Shown here one piece after another: positions 27,757 to 36,402 of a stretch of 60,002 bases of DNA. The stretch covers positions 11,302-71,303 of the forward strand of contig VBKE01000007.1 in the NCBI GenBank assembly GCA_005879605.1, in the 5' to 3' direction. The notes under the pieces are model-generated. The model ran no database searches, was not told the DNA's origin, and saw only the letters and a program-made list of their open reading frames with translations. Source of the stretch: Deltaproteobacteria bacterium (lineage in GTDB: Bacteria > Desulfobacterota > Binatia > UBA9968). The position numbers and the translations under genes are program-made. Within the stretch, counting starts at the first letter, position 1. Every line of letters starts with the position of its first letter.

Positions 27757-28383
27757 TCACCTTTTTAGCTGCCACAGAATTCTTTGTGTAGCTTCTTTCG
27801 GATTATCCGCGCTCATGATGGCGGAGATCAACGCCACCCCGCGAATACCCCTTTGTTTGGCTTCCTCGATGTTTTCCGGCTTGATGCCGCCGATAGCATA
27901 AACGGGTGAGGAAATTTTTTCCACTATTTCTTTGAGGGCGATCAGCCCTTGGGGCTTTCCGTAAGCGGCTTTTGACGGGGTGAAGTAGACCGGACCGAAC
28001 AGAATCAACTCGGCGCCGCTCAGTTCCGCTGCCTTGGCTTCCGCCAGCGAGTGGGTCGAGGCGCCGATGAATTTTTCAGGACCTAATAGATCCCTCGCGC
28101 TCTTGATGGGAATCGACGCGTTGCCGAGTTGGACACCGTCGGCGTCCACTGCGAGGGCCACATCGATACGATCGTTGACGAATAATAATGCGCCATAACG
28201 GTCGCAGAGGTCGCGCGTTTTTTCGGCGAGCTCGAATAACTCTTTTCCGCCGAGGTCTTTTTCTCGGAGTTGAATCGCCCTGACGCCGCCCTCCAGCGCT
28301 TGCTCCAAGACCCAAAGCAGATCCCGACCCCGCGTTTGGTTCCGGTCGGTGACAAGATAGAGGTCGAAATCAGGCGTCGGCAC
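27757..28383 (-). CDS. thiE: Thiamine-phosphate synthase
   Basis: 208 residues. It joins HMP-pyrophosphate with thiazole phosphate to give thiamine phosphate. Family signatures: LYLVTDRNQTRG at the N-terminus, AIQLREKD, LFVNDRIDVALAVDADGVQLG, IGASTHSLAEA, LILFGPVYFTPSK and YAIGGIKPENI. The usual VHLGQ is VQLGN here. The start is GTG at 28383, just 8 bp after the thiG stop. Third gene of thiS-thiG-thiE. Confidence 0.94.
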   Translation of the reverse strand: MPTPDFDLYLVTDRNQTRGRDLLWVLEQALEGGVRAIQLREKDLGGKELFELAEKTRDLCDRYGALLFVNDRIDVALAVDADGVQLGNASIPIKSARDLLGPEKFIGASTHSLAEAKAAELSGAELILFGPVYFTPSKAAYGKPQGLIALKEIVEKISSPVYAIGGIKPENIEEAKQRGIRGVALISAIMSADNPKEATQRILWQLKR

Positions 28384-28391
28384 TTTCGACG

Positions 28392-29165
28392 TTAGCCCAA
28401 AATTCCTTCCAACGGACTGGAAGCGGTGGCGTAGAGTTTTTTGGCGATGCGACCGGCAAGAAACGCTTTTCTGCCAGCCTCGACGCCTTGTCGCATCGCT
28501 TCGGCCATGAGAATGGGATCTTTAGCGCCGGCGATGGCCGTATTCATCAAAACACCGTCGCAGCCCATCTCCATGGCGATGGCGGCATCGGAGGCAGTTC
28601 CGACACCGGCATCCACGATGACCGGCACCGTAGCCTGTTCCAAAATGATGCGGATGTTGTAGGGATTGCGAATGCCCAAACCGGAGCCGATGGGCGCCGC
28701 CAGCGGCATCACCGCCGCGCAGCCGATGTCCTGCAGTTTCTTTGCCGTAATCGGATCGTCGTTAATATAAGGGAGGACAACGAATCCTTCCTTCACGAGA
28801 ATCTTCGCGGCCTCGAGGGTCGCCGGAATATCGGGGAAGAGAGTTTTGTCGTCGCCGATGACCTCCAATTTGACCATCTTTGCCACTCCCGCCTCGCGGG
28901 CCAGACGGCAAGTGCGAACCGCCTCGTCGGCCGTGTAACAACCAGCGGTATTGGGTAAGATTGTGTATTTCTTCGGGTCCAAGTAATCGAGCAGGTTTTC
29001 CTTGTTGGGATCTGTGATATTCACCCGTCGGACGGCGACAGTAACGATTTCGGCCCCGGCGACTTCGATGGCCTTGCGTGTCTCGGCAAAGCCTTTGTAC
29101 TTACCGGTGCCAACGATAAGCCGCGATCGATAACTTGCGCCTGCTAAATTGAACGCGTCTTCCAT
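28392..29165 (-). CDS. thiG: Thiazole synthase
   Basis: 257 residues, the usual size. It forms the thiazole phosphate from 1-deoxy-D-xylulose 5-phosphate, dehydroglycine and ThiS thiocarboxylate. Motifs: [46 protein letters not shown] with the imine-forming lysine, [36 protein letters not shown] and [14 protein letters not shown]. Its Shine-Dalgarno (GGAGGA) is made of the last two glycine codons of thiS. Confidence 0.96.
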   Translation of the reverse strand: MEDAFNLAGASYRSRLIVGTGKYKGFAETRKAIEVAGAEIVTVAVRRVNITDPNKENLLDYLDPKKYTILPNTAGCYTADEAVRTCRLAREAGVAKMVKLEVIGDDKTLFPDIPATLEAAKILVKEGFVVLPYINDDPITAKKLQDIGCAAVMPLAAPIGSGLGIRNPYNIRIILEQATVPVIVDAGVGTASDAAIAMEMGCDGVLMNTAIAGAKDPILMAEAMRQGVEAGRKAFLAGRIAKKLYATASSPLEGILG

Positions 29166-29170
29166 AATAA

Positions 29171-29371
29171 TTATCCTCCGCCCACGAAGTGAACGATCTC
29201 AAGGGTGTCACCTTCTTTTAACATCGTCGAGTCGTGGGCCTCCCGCGAAACGATGTCCTGATTGACCTCGACGACCACGCGTCCAGGCCTGATCCTGAGT
29301 TCGTCAAGTAAACGAGCGATAGTGAGCCCATCGCTGATCTCTTTTTCTTCTCCGTTAATACGAATCTTCAC
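29171..29371 (-). CDS. thiS: Sulfur carrier protein ThiS
   Basis: 66-residue ubiquitin-like protein ending in VHFVGGG, whose C-terminal glycine is thiocarboxylated to donate sulfur to ThiG. The N-terminal [10 protein letters not shown] and [12 protein letters not shown] are typical. First gene of the operon, directly downstream of the TPP riboswitch and its terminator. thiO/thiH, thiF and thiC are not in the window. Confidence 0.95.
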   Translation of the reverse strand: MKIRINGEEKEISDGLTIARLLDELRIRPGRVVVEVNQDIVSREAHDSTMLKEGDTLEIVHFVGGG

Positions 29372-29376
29372 TACAA

Positions 29377-29433
29377 TTAAAAAACCGTATTCGCGACCAC
29401 CACTTCGCAGTGGCCAGGGAATACGGTTTTAAG
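29377..29433 (-). terminator. Intrinsic terminator between TPP riboswitch and thiS
   Basis: On the minus strand, ccgtattc pairs with gaatacgg and is followed by TTTTTT. The loop contains a second small hairpin (ccact...agtgg). Its place between aptamer and first gene indicates transcriptional attenuation. Confidence 0.88.
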
Positions 29434-29478
29434 TTCGTCCCGTTATGCTGCGCAACGCCTACGGGAGCTTGACTCTCA

Positions 29479-29575
29479 CGCTTCCCTACGCCGGCGCTAC
29501 CCGGATCAGGTTCGAAGGGTTACCTGGTCAGTCGTCAGGCTCTCAGTCTGCTTTAAACAGACACCCCTAGCATTT
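29479..29575 (-). promoter_or_regulatory. TPP (THI element) riboswitch
   Basis: The minus strand reads aggggtg, then ctgagag, then acccttcgaacctgatc, then gggtagcgccggcgtaggga, which is the conserved TPP aptamer order. With the terminator at 29377-29433 it should shut down the thiS operon when thiamine pyrophosphate is plentiful. Confidence 0.95.
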
Positions 29576-29663
29576 GATGCACCATTAACAAAGCAGTGGG
29601 GGCAAGTCAAATTCATCCTGAGATTTGGACACCTAACTGCAAAAGAGCGTTGAATTCCGTTCG

Positions 29664-30509
29664 TCAAATTTCAAAGCCGACGCTGGCGTAGCCGACGACC
29701 TTTCTCATCGGGCTCACGTCGCCCGAGTGACAATGCTTCAGCAAGTGCGACCGCTTAACGCCGAGACGGTTGGCAGCAAAAAGCAGGACGGCAGTGGGAA
29801 GAACGCCACACATGGTGATGTTTTCCTTCTCGACGGTACCCGAGAGTCCCACCGGATCCAGAGCCAGGATTTTTTCCAGGGCCATTTTATCAAGCTCCTC
29901 GGTCTCTTTGGGCGAAAGATAGTGGCTCAGATCGCTGCTCGCCAAGATGACGGTTCTCATCTTCGAGTCCGGTTCGATATTGCAAACCTCCGCGATGGCC
30001 GCGCCAAGTTCGGTGGATTCTTCCCTGGAAAGAAAAGAAAGCGAAATCGGCACGAAGGTAAAATCACCGACAAACCGCTGAAGAAACGGCAGGTGCACCT
30101 CAATGCTGTGCTCCCCGGTGTGGGCATGTTGGTCTTTCTTTAGAAAGCTCACGCGCGCTGCGAAGAAATCGTTCAGCTCTTGATCCACCGGCACATTCCC
30201 CAGGGGAGTCTCCCAACTTTCCCAAGGACTGAGCGCCGCTCGATATCCTCGTGCCCAATGATTGACGCCCAGAAGGATCACCCGTCGGATCGAAGGCTCC
30301 AGACATGCGTAGAAGTGGGCGGCGCAGGGTCCGGAGAAGATGTAGCCCGCATGGGGGACCATGCCGCCGACGATGGAAGGTGAGGGCGTTTTCGCCCCCT
30401 GCGGACCCAAAGGACTCGAAGCAAAACATTCGTCGAGGAGTTGTGCGAGTTCGTCTGCGTCAGCTGGATAAAACGATCCCGCTACGGCAGGAGACCTGAT
30501 CCGTTCCAT
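29664..30509 (-). CDS. AmmeMemoRadiSam system protein B (MEMO1 family)
   Basis: 281 residues of the MEMO family. Signatures: RSPAVAGSFYPAD at the N-terminus, GGMVPHAGYIFSGPCAAH with the conserved His, LLGVNHWARG, GEHSIEVHLPFLQ, SSDLSHY and a late GDVSPMRKVVGYASVGFE. The protein is usually encoded with AmmeMemoRadiSam A and a radical-SAM enzyme; neither is in this neighbourhood. It lies 20 bp after the FAH-family hydrolase stop. Biochemical role unknown. Confidence 0.92.
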   Translation of the reverse strand: MERIRSPAVAGSFYPADADELAQLLDECFASSPLGPQGAKTPSPSIVGGMVPHAGYIFSGPCAAHFYACLEPSIRRVILLGVNHWARGYRAALSPWESWETPLGNVPVDQELNDFFAARVSFLKKDQHAHTGEHSIEVHLPFLQRFVGDFTFVPISLSFLSREESTELGAAIAEVCNIEPDSKMRTVILASSDLSHYLSPKETEELDKMALEKILALDPVGLSGTVEKENITMCGVLPTAVLLFAANRLGVKRSHLLKHCHSGDVSPMRKVVGYASVGFEI

Positions 30510-30529
30510 GACCCCCGGATGTTCACTGT

Positions 30530-31474
30530 CTATGGCTCGGCGATCTCGACTTGGAGCGTGCCGACACCTTCGACTTCGCCTTCGACCTTGTCTCCGGGCT
30601 TCAAGAAAACCGGCGGCACGCGAGCAAAGCCGACCCCCGAGGGCGTTCCGGTGCTGATGATGTCGCCCGGTTCAAGCGTCATGCCCTTCGATAGGCTCTC
30701 GATGGTCGTCGCAATATCAAAGATCATGTCGCGCGTATTGCCGTCCTGCATGACTTCGCCGTTGACGCGGCAGACAAGCCGCACCTGCTGCGGGTCGGTG
30801 AGGGCGCTCTTATGAACGAGCCACGGCCCGATGGGACAAAACGTGTCCAACGATTTCCCTTTGAACCACTGGCCATGAATGCGCTGCAAGTCCCGCGCGG
30901 TCATGTCGAGACACACAGTGTAACCGAAGATGTAGTCATAGACTCTCTCTCTTGGAATATCACGACCTTTTTTTCCCATGACCACCGCAAGCTCCACCTC
31001 CCAGTCGAGTCTTTCGGTCGCCTTATGATGAATGACCTTTCCCATATGACCGATCACCGATGTGGCCGGCTTGGTGAAGAACACCGGATGTTCAGGATAC
31101 TTGATCTCGAGCGAACGAGCTCTGGCGCCTTCGTCGACGTGCTCTCGATAATTAATGCCTAGCATTACGACGTTTTTTTTCGGATAGGGAATGGGAGCCA
31201 TGAGTTTTACCTGGCTCGACTTGAGGAGCGCGCCAGCGCCGACGAGTTTTTTCTGCTCCTCGGCGCTCTTGCCCGCGACATACCTTTCAGCTTTGCGGGC
31301 GACTTGGACCGCCTTGGCCCCCGCTTCGATGAAGGCTTGCATGCTGGCCAAGAAGGGCGAATTGCCGCCTTTCAGATAACGGCGATTGACCTCTGCCAAG
31401 TCAATGATCTGGTCTTGGGCACCGATGAGGCCGACCCGCTGCTGGTTCTTCCGTGCGAAAGTAATGAAGCGCAT
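30530..31474 (-). CDS. Fumarylacetoacetate hydrolase family protein
   Basis: 314 residues. The FAH domain is complete: VVMLGINYREHVDEGA, PVFFTKPATSVIGH, RLDWEVELAVVMGKKGRDI with metal-binding Glu residues, YIFGYTVCLDMTARDLQ, GKSLDTFCPIGPW and DIISTGTPSGVGFA. Family members hydrolyse or decarboxylate 3-oxo acids in aromatic degradation. Ribosome site GGAGG 5 bp before ATG. Probably cotranscribed with the MEMO gene. Confidence 0.92.
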   Translation of the reverse strand: MRFITFARKNQQRVGLIGAQDQIIDLAEVNRRYLKGGNSPFLASMQAFIEAGAKAVQVARKAERYVAGKSAEEQKKLVGAGALLKSSQVKLMAPIPYPKKNVVMLGINYREHVDEGARARSLEIKYPEHPVFFTKPATSVIGHMGKVIHHKATERLDWEVELAVVMGKKGRDIPRERVYDYIFGYTVCLDMTARDLQRIHGQWFKGKSLDTFCPIGPWLVHKSALTDPQQVRLVCRVNGEVMQDGNTRDMIFDIATTIESLSKGMTLEPGDIISTGTPSGVGFARVPPVFLKPGDKVEGEVEGVGTLQVEIAEP

Positions 31475-31513
31475 GGTTTCCTCCGAGTTGGATAATTGGC
31501 TGCGAGATTATTT

Positions 31514-31765
31514 TTAAATTCCGATTCCCAAAAGTTTACAGGAATTGCTGCTGAAAATTTTCTTTTGCGCCACATCATCGAGATTCGCGCAACCCACCGT
31601 CTCCACCGGCTCGGGGTCTCCCAGGTCGTAGCCGTCGCGCGCAACCAGATCCCGGGCGCGCTCGTTTCGCTCGAGTTTCAAATTGTGCCGTTTGTCAATT
31701 TCCGCCGCGACTCTCTGGCCGTCGCGGGGAACATAATGAGCGTGAACGTCGATGACCATGAGCAA
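31514..31765 (-). pseudogene. Internally deleted amidohydrolase remnant
   Basis: 83 codons that join an amidohydrolase_2 N-terminus (VIDVHAHYVPRDG with the DxHxH metal site) to a typical family C-terminus (DDVAQKKIFSSNSCKLLGI), with only about 40 residues between them in place of about 240. The frame is intact. I read it as a gene that lost its catalytic barrel by an in-frame deletion; a mini-protein is a less likely alternative. Confidence 0.6.
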
Positions 31766-31932
31766 TAGGCGCGACCGTTTACTTGTTAATTGGGAGAGCT
31801 ATAAGAGAGGGGGAAGATTGTCAAGCAGAGCGAGGAATTGGAGCTGGATTTTTGCATTTGTTTTTATCGCAATGAAGTGTCGGTGAATCAAGCAAGTTTG
31901 CCTGCCGGAACCGGCGATGGTAGCCTTGGCCC

Positions 31933-32160
31933 ATGCAAAGAAAAAGGGAAGCCCGCACCACGATGCGCGAAGGAGATCGCATCCTGATTAACAAAGGCAT
32001 CTCCAAGAAGGTATTCATTGTGGCGCGGGTCGAGGTTCCTCACTCCAATGAAAAGGTTTTCGTTTCCAAATCCGGCGGTAAGTACACGATTGGCCTCAAG
32101 GTCTGGAAGTCCGATTACGCTTGGAATGAAAAAAACCAAATGTGGATGCCGAAACGGTAG
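31933..32160 (+). CDS. Hypothetical small basic protein
   Basis: 75 residues, or 65 from ATG 31963. The part GDRILINKGISKKVFIVARV and KSDYAWNEKNQMWMPKR looks like a small beta-rich basic protein. No ribosome site stands out; function unknown. Confidence 0.4.
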   Translation: MQRKREARTTMREGDRILINKGISKKVFIVARVEVPHSNEKVFVSKSGGKYTIGLKVWKSDYAWNEKNQMWMPKR

Positions 32161-32289
32161 CGACTTTGGTTCGAAGATCAAGATATTTATAGATGGTAAC
32201 CTTTACAGACGTCTCATGAGCCAGTCTCAACCCGGGGCGTCGGCAATTCCCAAATCAGAACAGCCCGACGTTGTCACTTTTGATTTAAA

Positions 32290-33657
32290 ATGAAACGCGA
32301 CTTGGCGGCCGTCATGACCGATATCAAAACCGGCAAAGGGCCACGGCTACTGCTGCTCTTTGGCGACGACCTGCAGGTCCAAGAGGCCGGTAAGACCCTC
32401 CTTGATCTTTTGGTTCCGGAAAGCCAACGGGGATTTAATTTGGAGCGCTTCGACGGCCGCACCGCGGGATGGGATCGCGTCGAAGCGTCGCTTATGACGC
32501 CGCCGTTTTTCCCCGGCAAAAAGCTCGTGTGGGTTGAAAACGCCACCTACTTCATCTCCGGCGAACAAAGAGGCGAGTTGGGCGAGAAAGTTCTCCAACT
32601 TTGGAGTGAAGGCAAGAAGGATGAAGCAAGCAAACTGCTGGTGGATTTACTGGTTGTAGAGGGCTGGACGCAAGATCAATGGGAAGAGCTGCAGACCTCG
32701 TCGTTGGGGCCGCTCGCCGAGCTGTTGGACATTGACGGGCGGGAAATGCGGGAGGAAGCGGAAGCGCTGTTGTCCTATTGTAAGGGCAAACGGATGGAGT
32801 TAAGCCAACACCGCGACTCCGAGGGAAATCGACTGGCTGAGTTGCTCGACCAGGGTCTGCCTGAGTGGGATTTTCTTCTGCTCACGGCCGTTCAGGTGGA
32901 TCGACGGATGCGACTGTACAGACGTTTGGAAGAGCTGGAGGCCGTGCTTTATCTCGGCTTGGAGCGTGATCGCGCCGGTAAGGTCAGCCGGGAGAATCTT
33001 TTGGACTTTATCAACCAGCGGCTACGGCACGCGGGAAAGAATCTAGAGTTCCAGGCGCGGGAAATGATCTTGATCCGGAGCAGCGATGACCTGGGCGCGC
33101 TTCGGCAGGAGCTGGAAAAATTGACACTCTTTGTCGGTGATCGGCCAGTCATCGGCGCACGCGACGTGGAGATGATCTTTGCGGATCGCGGCGAAGGTTG
33201 GATCTTCGATCTCACCCGAGCCATTGCCGATCGCGACGCCGTGACGGCGCTCTCGCAGTTGGCACGACTCATGGCGCAAGGAGAACACCCGCTGAAACTG
33301 TTGGGCACCATTGCCGCCGAAGCGCGTCGACTCTTGTCCGCGCGCCAGCTTATCGAAACGGAGCTGCGCGGGCTTTGGAAGCGGGGGATGACCTACCAAC
33401 AGTTTCAACAACAGGTCTTGAAGCAAGGCACACCGTTGCTGACACGAAACCCGTACGCGGATTACATGTGCTTTCAGCGAGCGGATCAATTCTCCCTCAG
33501 CGACTTGCGCGGCTATATGGACAGCATTTACGATACCGATTTCCGTTTGAAATCGAGCGGCAGTAATCCGCGCCTCGTCATGGAGAGGCTCATCCTCGGG
33601 ATGTGTTTGGGAGCCGGAAAAAGGATGCTCCCAGCTCAACCCCGTGCCGGCCTATGA
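32290..33657 (+). CDS. holA: DNA polymerase III subunit delta
   Basis: 455 residues, longer than the usual 330-350. The clamp-loader delta architecture is seen: an N-terminal LLLFGDDLQVQEAG (degenerate P-loop region), LVWVENATYF, WDFLLLTAVQVDRR, the AAA lid with ELEKLTLFVGDRPVIGARDVEMI and the C-terminal DLTRAIADRDAVTALSQLARL then HPLKLLGTIAAEARRLL. The extra length is mostly an insertion near residues 110-175 (EGKKDEASKLLVDLLVVEGW and following). It heads a coupled gene run: its stop overlaps the start of the next gene. Confidence 0.85.
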   Translation: MKRDLAAVMTDIKTGKGPRLLLLFGDDLQVQEAGKTLLDLLVPESQRGFNLERFDGRTAGWDRVEASLMTPPFFPGKKLVWVENATYFISGEQRGELGEKVLQLWSEGKKDEASKLLVDLLVVEGWTQDQWEELQTSSLGPLAELLDIDGREMREEAEALLSYCKGKRMELSQHRDSEGNRLAELLDQGLPEWDFLLLTAVQVDRRMRLYRRLEELEAVLYLGLERDRAGKVSRENLLDFINQRLRHAGKNLEFQAREMILIRSSDDLGALRQELEKLTLFVGDRPVIGARDVEMIFADRGEGWIFDLTRAIADRDAVTALSQLARLMAQGEHPLKLLGTIAAEARRLLSARQLIETELRGLWKRGMTYQQFQQQVLKQGTPLLTRNPYADYMCFQRADQFSLSDLRGYMDSIYDTDFRLKSSGSNPRLVMERLILGMCLGAGKRMLPAQPRAGL

Positions 33658-34196
33658 GACGAAAAAGAGCGGAGCTCGCGCTTTGTCTTTTTATCCTGCT
33701 TGGGCTCACCACGTCGGCGCAAGGCGACATGGTCGTCCAGACCTGCTTCAGTCCGCAAGGGAACTGTTCAGCTTACATCCTTCGTGAAATCGAACAAGCG
33801 AGAAAGGAACTGCTTGTCGCCGTTTATGCATTTACTAGCGATGAGTTGGCCAGCGGGTTGGTCCAGGCGAGGAAGCGTGGCGTCTCCGTACAGGTCATCC
33901 TGGACCGCGAGTTTGACGCCGATAATAGAAACTCCAAAGGCAAATTTCTGGAAGAGCAAAAGATTCCCGTGCGGCGTGTTACCGGAATGAGATCCGCTGG
34001 GCCGGACAAGGAAAACGGTCTCATGCACCAGAAGTTCGCGGTGATCGACCGCAAAACGATCTTCACCGGCTCCTATAACTGGACCCACTCGGCGGACAAA
34101 CTCAATGACGAGAACCTGTTACTGTTCCGCGATGCCGGGCCGTTGGCGAAGGAGTATCGCAAAGTCTTTTTGCACGTGTGGGAGAGAAAGCAGTGA
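33654..34196 (+). CDS. Secreted phospholipase-D superfamily protein (Nuc-type endonuclease)
   Basis: About 180 residues. The start at 33654 overlaps the holA stop as ATGA. A basic N-terminus and hydrophobic segment ending TTSAQG form a signal peptide. A single HKD motif is present: HQKFAVIDRKTIFTGSYNWT near 124-143 (H, K, D and GSxN). Single-HKD proteins of this size dimerise and act as non-specific nucleases (Nuc) or lipases. An upstream DREFDADNRNSK is a typical insert. Its own stop overlaps the next gene's GTG. Confidence 0.88.
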   Translation: MRRKRAELALCLFILLGLTTSAQGDMVVQTCFSPQGNCSAYILREIEQARKELLVAVYAFTSDELASGLVQARKRGVSVQVILDREFDADNRNSKGKFLEEQKIPVRRVTGMRSAGPDKENGLMHQKFAVIDRKTIFTGSYNWTHSADKLNDENLLLFRDAGPLAKEYRKVFLHVWERKQ

Positions 34197-34729
34197 AGCG
34201 ATTCTCGCCAACTACGGCGATTGCCATCGGAAGCGCGTTTTTGACCGGCTTGTTTTTTCATGCGCTGTATCAGCGATGGAATCCCCCCCTGCCCGAGACA
34301 GGGAACGTTTCTACGGACCGTGTAGGTTCGACTTTCCAAAACGGAGCCGGCGGGCCGCAAAGCTATCGCGTGACTTTTGTGCCGTTTTCTTCTTCGGCTC
34401 CGGTCCAGGCCGAACTTCCCCTCCTCCAGGCGCGTGACGTCGAAAAAATCCGCGCGCTCGCGGGAAAGCAGGCGCGCATTCGCGGCCGAGTCTTTCGCGT
34501 CGGCCATTCTGAAAAGAGCAACACTTATTTCCTGAACTTCGGTCCTTCCCGCGAGGCTCTCACTGCCGTTATCTTCGCATCAGCTGCCGAGCTTTTTGAT
34601 AAAAAGCAGATTTCACCCAAAAGTTTTGAAGGAAAAGAGATCGAGCTGCAGGGGGAGATCAAGGATCATCCGCAGTACGGGTTGGAAATTATCCTCGAGA
34701 ATCCATCGCAGCTTAAAGTAATCGACTAA
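34193..34729 (+). CDS. Exported OB-fold-like protein
   Basis: 178 residues from a GTG that overlaps the previous stop (GTGA). One N-terminal hydrophobic segment (AIAIGSAFLTGLFFHALY) is a signal anchor. The C-terminal half, KQARIRGRVFRVGHSEKSN then YFLNFG, KSFEGKEIELQGEIKDH and GLEIILENPSQLKVID, reads as a five-strand OB fold like those in nucleases and secreted nucleic-acid-binding proteins. Beside an exported nuclease, it may help bind the same substrate. Confidence 0.65.
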   Translation: MKRFSPTTAIAIGSAFLTGLFFHALYQRWNPPLPETGNVSTDRVGSTFQNGAGGPQSYRVTFVPFSSSAPVQAELPLLQARDVEKIRALAGKQARIRGRVFRVGHSEKSNTYFLNFGPSREALTAVIFASAAELFDKKQISPKSFEGKEIELQGEIKDHPQYGLEIILENPSQLKVID

Positions 34730-34770
34730 GGGTGTTGGCAATTCGCGCGATTTAGATAAAATGCAGGCTG

Positions 34771-34947
34771 ATGAGCGACGAAAAAAAGAAATGCATGATT
34801 TGCGGTAAGCCGGCAACGATACTCAAAGGCGGTATCTGCGAACCCTGCCAAGATCGTATTCGTAGAGAAGCCTTGGGCGAACAGGCGGGCATCGGCGAGC
34901 GCGCTGAACGCGAATTGACCAGGCACGGCGTGCCACCTAAGAAATAA
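34771..34947 (+). CDS. Small zinc-ribbon protein (58 residues)
   Basis: ATG 34771 to TAA 34945-34947. MSDEKKKCMICGKPAT and GICEPCQDRIRREAL carry two CxxC knuckles 16 residues apart, a four-cysteine zinc site. The C-terminus is helical and charged, ending in PPKK. A short AGG element precedes the ATG. Probably a regulatory or stability factor; function unknown. Confidence 0.65.
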   Translation: MSDEKKKCMICGKPATILKGGICEPCQDRIRREALGEQAGIGERAERELTRHGVPPKK

Positions 34948-35145
34948 AGTCCCGAAACTTGGTTTGACAGCGCGTTTCATCCGCGATCGACTCCACAGCG
35001 AACTCTGTTGAGTGGGAGTCTGCAGATTCTGCCGGTTCCGACTATCCAGAAAATTCGAAACATGGTATAAAACGGTTTTATTCAAGCCTGGCTTGACGCG
35101 GTTACAAGCTTCAGCGGGCATTATGCTACAAGGAGGTCTAAAAAC

Positions 35146-36381
35146 CTGCGCCCCTACCGGTGTTTTCTATTCGTTTCCGCGTTGGCCTTTTTCCTTTATT
35201 CGGCTCCCGTTTCCTTTGTTTGGTCCTTTTCCCCTGATGAGGATCTGACGGCACGGGCCGCGGTTCTCATGGATGCGGCTACGGGAAAAATTCTCTATCA
35301 GAAAGATGCGGAGCTTCGTTTGCCTCCGGCGAGTACGACAAAAATCGTTACCGCAATCGTGACTTTAGAGAGCGGCCACAAGCCGGGCGAGTCCCTGAAG
35401 GTGTCCAAAACCGCGACGCGGGTGCCGGCTTCCAAGCTCTATCTTCGTCCGGGTCAGAACTTGACAATCGAAGATCTGCTTTACGCGATCCTGCTTGCCT
35501 CGGCGAACGATGCGAGTATGGTCTTAGCCGAGGGAATAGGCGGTTCAGTCGAGCATTTTGCCGAGTTAATGACTCAGAAGGCGCATGAAATTGGCGCGAC
35601 CAACAGCCATTTCACGAATCCGCACGGGCTCACAGCGCCGGATCACTACTCAACGGCGCGGGATCTCGCGATTCTATTCCGTTACGCGATGAAAAACCCC
35701 ACCTTCCGCGAGATTATCCAAACCAAGATCAGCTCGGTGAATTCCAGCGTCTTGGTAAGAAAGAAAACCGTCGCGCGCCGCATCTCGGTGCGAAATCACA
35801 ATCGTTTGCTATGGAATTTCGACGGTGCCATCGGCGGCAAGACCGGCTATACGCTGGCGGCGCAAAAATGTTTCGTTGGCGCCGTCGTGCGCAATGGCGT
35901 GACATTGATCGTATCGATTCTCGGCGCGCGGGATCAATGGGGGGACACCAAAAAACTACTGGAATACGGGTTTGACAATTACCCGATCTTAAAGGCGGGT
36001 ATCCAATCGGGCCGGGGAACCTCAAGTGACCAGCCGAGAGTTCGCCCGGAGGGTGTGGCTGCGCTCATCGTTACGCCGCAACAAGAGGACGAGCCCAAAT
36101 CCGCGAATGGCTATGTTGTTCAAATCGGCTCTTTTCGCGAGCGTGACCGAGCCGAGTCCTTATTGAAACAGTTCACGGAGAAAGGTTTCGACGCTTTTGT
36201 TGAGCGGACACCCCTGAGCCAAGGCGAGACCACCTATCGGGTGCGCATCGGTCCATACCCTGAGTTGCTGCAAGCCCAGCAGACGGCGCAGAAGATCTTC
36301 GACAATGGCGGTCAGCAGGCCCTCATATTGCCGGCGCAATCCCCCCGTCAGACCGGCGGAGGAGATCCAAGCTCGTTCTAG
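35146..36381 (+). CDS. D-alanyl-D-alanine carboxypeptidase (S11) with SPOR domain
   Basis: 411 residues counted from a CTG at 35146. That codon lies 9 bp after AAGGAGG and gives a proper signal peptide (basic RPYR, hydrophobic core, cleavage region ahead of SPDED). The next in-frame TTG (35182) has no ribosome site and no basic n-region. Catalytic motifs: PPASTTK with S63 and K66, LASANDA (SxN), and GGKTGYT. A C-terminal SPOR domain (YVVQIGSFRERDRAESLLKQF to about 390) binds denuded septal peptidoglycan. DacA-type enzymes trim the terminal D-Ala of stem peptides. Confidence 0.9.
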   Translation: MRPYRCFLFVSALAFFLYSAPVSFVWSFSPDEDLTARAAVLMDAATGKILYQKDAELRLPPASTTKIVTAIVTLESGHKPGESLKVSKTATRVPASKLYLRPGQNLTIEDLLYAILLASANDASMVLAEGIGGSVEHFAELMTQKAHEIGATNSHFTNPHGLTAPDHYSTARDLAILFRYAMKNPTFREIIQTKISSVNSSVLVRKKTVARRISVRNHNRLLWNFDGAIGGKTGYTLAAQKCFVGAVVRNGVTLIVSILGARDQWGDTKKLLEYGFDNYPILKAGIQSGRGTSSDQPRVRPEGVAALIVTPQQEDEPKSANGYVVQIGSFRERDRAESLLKQFTEKGFDAFVERTPLSQGETTYRVRIGPYPELLQAQQTAQKIFDNGGQQALILPAQSPRQTGGGDPSSF

Positions 36382-36402
36382 CCTCCTTGGACCGCCATCG
36401 CT

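Noticed and set aside
32274..32598. Minus-strand frames opposite holA
   Set aside because: Shadows of a well-supported gene.
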